Shown one piece after another: positions 50,520-64,000 of a stretch of 64,000 bases of DNA. This DNA comes from Angiostrongylus vasorum (taxonomy: Eukaryota > Nematoda > Chromadorea > Rhabditida > Metastrongylidae), in contig JADANN010000055.1 in NCBI GenBank assembly GCA_018806985.1, positions 124,001 through 188,000 of the forward strand, read 5' to 3'. Position 1 is the first letter of the stretch; every line of letters begins with the position of its first letter. Below the pieces are notes generated by a model, which searched no databases, was not told where the DNA came from, and was given only the letters and a program-made list of their open reading frames with translations. A program made the translations under genes and the position numbers.

Positions 50520-53415
50520 TAATTTACGGATCGAGGATCCGTTTACAAAATGTCGTTGGTTTCTGTTTCCATCCATAAACCGTTGGCTACGTCACGATGC
50601 TCTTTCATAAGGGTCTGTCATATTTGGAACCTGCATGTGAAAAGTACACGGCAAAAAATTGCAATGGGAGTTTCTTGACCAAGAGAAATTTGTATACTAG
50701 TTATTACTCTAAAGATGCCTTCCCTCATCCAGCACACCCTACATAAGCCGCACCATTAAGCTTGAGTAGTATGTCCAGTTATGAAGGAATCGCTAACGGT
50801 TATTGTCAAAATTCTGTAGTTGTTGCTACCACCTGAGTCCATTTTGAATATGTTGATGCTGTATTTGTATCTTGTGTGGCAAACTCTGGGAAAGAAGACT
50901 CCACCTCTAGACAGCACGAAGGATTCGGAAATGTACACGTATCTTCCAGGTCTCTATATTCCGATGTAATTTCTATGGATAGGTCCCATTACAAATCTAG
51001 TCTCACTGGTCCTTCCGCCTTTAACTTTCATTGTTGGCAGAATAGAGGTTAGCTAGCAGTTTTTCAAATATGTCACTTGTCGTAATAAGAATGTAATAGG
51101 ATGGCAGGCAGCAACGCTACAGGGACTTTATTAACAATACATTACTAACACTTTAGTGCTACTCAGACTTGCAATCTTATGATTTCCATTTCAATGGAGA
51201 GCCCGGTGAAAGTTCTCATCTCATCTAGTAGAAAGCGTAATATTTCAAAAGCGACTTTCCTTTAACTTCGGTGTGACTAATTAATATGTATTCTTTCTTT
51301 GATGGCTTACAAAAGGTTAACCAATATGACTTCTTTGTCTTCCTCAGATCCTATGATCTGAGTCGATGTCCCACAGTCGTTCGTTTCCTCGATGTGGCGT
51401 CAGTATGCCTTATTCAAGAGATGCTTCACTATGGAAAATGCGACTCAAGGCGACAACAAAGACACTACACCGGGAAAAACAAACGACTGTGGAAGTCGAC
51501 TCGGATCATCAGCTTTGAGAAAGACGAAGATGTCGTAACGCTAGCCGAAAATAAAGAATATTTATCAAGCTCGTGTAAGTTTATGAAAGGAAGACTACAT
51601 ATTGATTGGTTCTAATCTCAGAATTTCAAGATCAAATCCTGTCAAGTGATTTCTGCATGCTAGTGATTTCTATCTCGATGGGGGAACGCGATCGATCTTC
51701 TCATCTCGGTTTCAACATCACATCTTTCTCTATTTCATATCTGCCCACCCCTATGGCACTACCTTCAAATTGTAAGCTGTAAATAATTCATGACAATCTA
51801 TCTGTTCCGCTTACCGATACAAAATTTGCCGATCTAAACGGTGTTGACCTTTATTGAGGATACAGTAGTTATTAGGCAATATGCTGTTATACCATTGCTG
51901 ATTTCACCATCGAAACCTTCTTCTTCTTTCTTCGATCCACTTTCTTCAGACGCTTCTACATTAAGGAAACAATAGCTTCCACTTTATCGTCCACATCTTC
52001 AACTCCTTTATTGCCGTTCTCAGCGACAGGGGTTGAACTATTTTCGGTGTTCTCTCTTCTATAACCCTAGTGCGAAATGCAAATCCTCTTATATAATTTC
52101 CTCATATCTTCAATCACCTAGGTGCACTAAGCTTCGTAACATCCTCCTTTACCGCAACCCATAACCCAAATGTTACCACATAAAATGTCATTCTCTAGAC
52201 ATTCATGTAGTTGGATCGTTTCTAGCCAGTCTGATGACGTGCTAAGAATGAGAATTGTGGATTGAGAACCAAGAAAGAGTTATTATTAGCCTTTGTTGCG
52301 CTGCAAAATCTGTGACCCATTTTCATTATTGAGTTATTTGCACTGGAACTAGTAGAATTCATTTGTCCCGTTCAGGCACTAATTACGTAGTGGGATTTGT
52401 TTTCTTAAGGAGCGTAAAAATCACAACGATTCTATCATTACGTCAATTTTCATCGCCCTGAACAGGAAGGTATTCACGGATGTCTCGATAGGAGCACCTA
52501 TGGCATAGGTTCACCTTTAGCTGAGATTCGGGATCTTAACTCGTTGTCGGTCTGAATTATTTGAATGATCGAAGTAGAACGATGGATCTGTGCTGATACG
52601 TCACAGTTCGACACTCAGTAACACCTCTTATCTACAGTGAGGCAATAAAGGATTAGGGTGGGTGATGTAACGTAATGTTTGTAAGGACATGTAAAGTTAT
52701 AAAAAAACCGTTTGCTCAAAATCTCCGAAATAACGTAGATGCGCAATTGTTTTTTTCATTTAGCTTTCCTCTATGTTTAATCCATCATCGTGTTTTTTAG
52801 TTTTCTCAGAGGATAAGAAACAATCTGTGAAGCACATGAAGCATTACTGTCAATTTCACGCATTGAGATGTTAGATGGTTGTAAGTGATCACTGTTCCCT
52901 ATAGATGTGAATTCTATAAGGACTTTGTTTGTATCTTTTTTATATTTTTTTATTATAAAAGTGAAATTTTCTTTCCGAAAACAACGCCTGGTCAAAAATC
53001 CGTTCACTTCACATTACGATTGGTGCAGTGGTAAAGTATTTGCAAAAAACACACCAAAATCTACATTTAATATTAGCATTATTAATATTTATATGCTTAT
53101 ATAGTATTTATACTTGTATATTTGTTTATTTACGTCGATTATAAAAATAACATTTGCTTTCCAACAACAACGCTTTGGCACGGACTACTCGACACGTGGT
53201 GGCAGTTGTGAGCAACAATTTCTGGAGAGACAAATATTCAAAAGGAAAAAAAAGACACGTATGTAAGAAAAAAAGGATTAAGGGTGGAACTGAAATGGTA
53301 CTTTAGGCTTATTTGCATCATCATCAAGCAACATCTCGCAACTAGTTTCTGTCTATACAACTGCAATCTGTTTATCCTCTCACAAAATACCCTCACATTC
53401 TTCTTATATTGGTCT
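50520..53415. other. intergenic spacer between UGP and TDH
   Basis: Convergent intergenic region. A 109-codon frame at 51286-51615 overlaps sequence that resembles the flank of the hammerhead family (CTGAGTCGATGTCCCACAGTCG, compare 9445-9500). Otherwise nothing is recognised. Confidence 0.4.
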
Positions 53416-53417
53416 AA

Positions 53418-53735
53418 AATAGCGCAGTGGTTGAAGGTGCCTTGTGATGATGTGATTGTGGTGTGGTGTGATGTGATGTGATGTGATGTGATGTGATGTT
53501 GTGACCAGGGTTCGATCTCATGACCCAAGCTGACTAAGTTTTTCATTCTGTTTGGATTAGGAAATCGATATCAGGACTGTATAGAGAGATAAATACACAA
53601 ACTTGATGCATCGATACGCCGCTGTAAGTCATCGTATGGATAAAATTTGAATTCAGTAATCTCTACGATGCTTAATGAAGTCGACTTAATGGTGCATCCT
53701 TACTGAGGGAAGCTTGATCGTCTCATTTTATCTGT
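53418..53735 (+). repeat. S1 SINE-like copy with internal GTGAT expansion
   Basis: Head AATAGCGCAGTGGTTGAAGG and B-box-like GGGTTCGATCTC are pushed apart by a TGATG/GTGAT microsatellite at about 53447-53502. Body and tail (GATGCTTAATGAAGTCGAC) follow. Confidence 0.75.
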
Positions 53736-54057
53736 TACACTTTTTTTTCTTGCAGAATGACCTTCGAGTAAAAACATCTGCTACTATATTCAAAATGATG
53801 CATCCACTGTAGGAGCCTGAGCGGCCATGTAATGATGGTCAAACCCCAAGGCAAATACGACTAATTTGCATTGTAAGAATGCTACTTCTGAAAACCATAA
53901 AGTTTTCCTTTTTTGTTTTTAGAACAACATACTAACTATAGCTGAGTAGTTGATGAGTTTTCTAACCGTTAAGTGAAAATCTACAAACATCACTAGCTGA
54001 ATTATGTCATGTAGTGATGTTTCGGCCACAACATTAATTAGATGTACAAGAATTCGT

Positions 54058-64000
<9,943 letters not shown>

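Overview
This is a gene-poor, repeat-rich stretch of a nematode genome, most likely a parasitic clade V (strongylid or hookworm-like) worm. The evidence is a nematode cuticle collagen, multi-exon genes with T-rich 3' splice sites, acceptor-like sites just upstream of start codons (as in spliced-leader trans-splicing), and many RTE-like LINE fragments. The species is an inference. About 5.4 kb of the 64 kb is coding.

Five protein genes can be reconstructed exon by exon, with intron phases that agree throughout. (1) MYG1-family DHH exonuclease, + strand, ten exons, 2449-9851. (2) RMDN/PTPIP51-like TPR protein, + strand, nine exons, 10421-24448, with an N-terminal membrane segment, a coiled coil and an FFAT-like motif. 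(3) Cuticle collagen, - strand, three exons, 28948-27027. (4) UTP-glucose-1-phosphate uridylyltransferase, + strand, twelve exons, 31544-49866. (5) L-threonine 3-dehydrogenase, - strand, seven exons seen, running off the right edge and ending at 54058. Genes 1 and 2 are close, co-oriented and both of mitochondrial theme, so a small operon is possible. UGP makes UDP-glucose and TDH starts mitochondrial threonine breakdown.

The rest is mobile DNA in introns and spacers. Three families have tRNA-like heads with Pol III A and B boxes: S1 (about 20 copies), S2 (about 6) and S3 (many, often as inverted pairs or tandems). A fourth family, E, is about 380 bp. Two RTE-like LINE copies lie antisense in two UGP introns, and further LINE pieces lie in the RMDN, UGP and TDH introns.

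The most striking element is a family carrying a type I hammerhead ribozyme core of the kind known from Penelope-like retroelement pseudo-LTRs. Two intact cores sit in the arms of a 549-bp inverted repeat in UGP intron 5. Six decayed copies lie elsewhere. No protein-coding Penelope gene is visible here.
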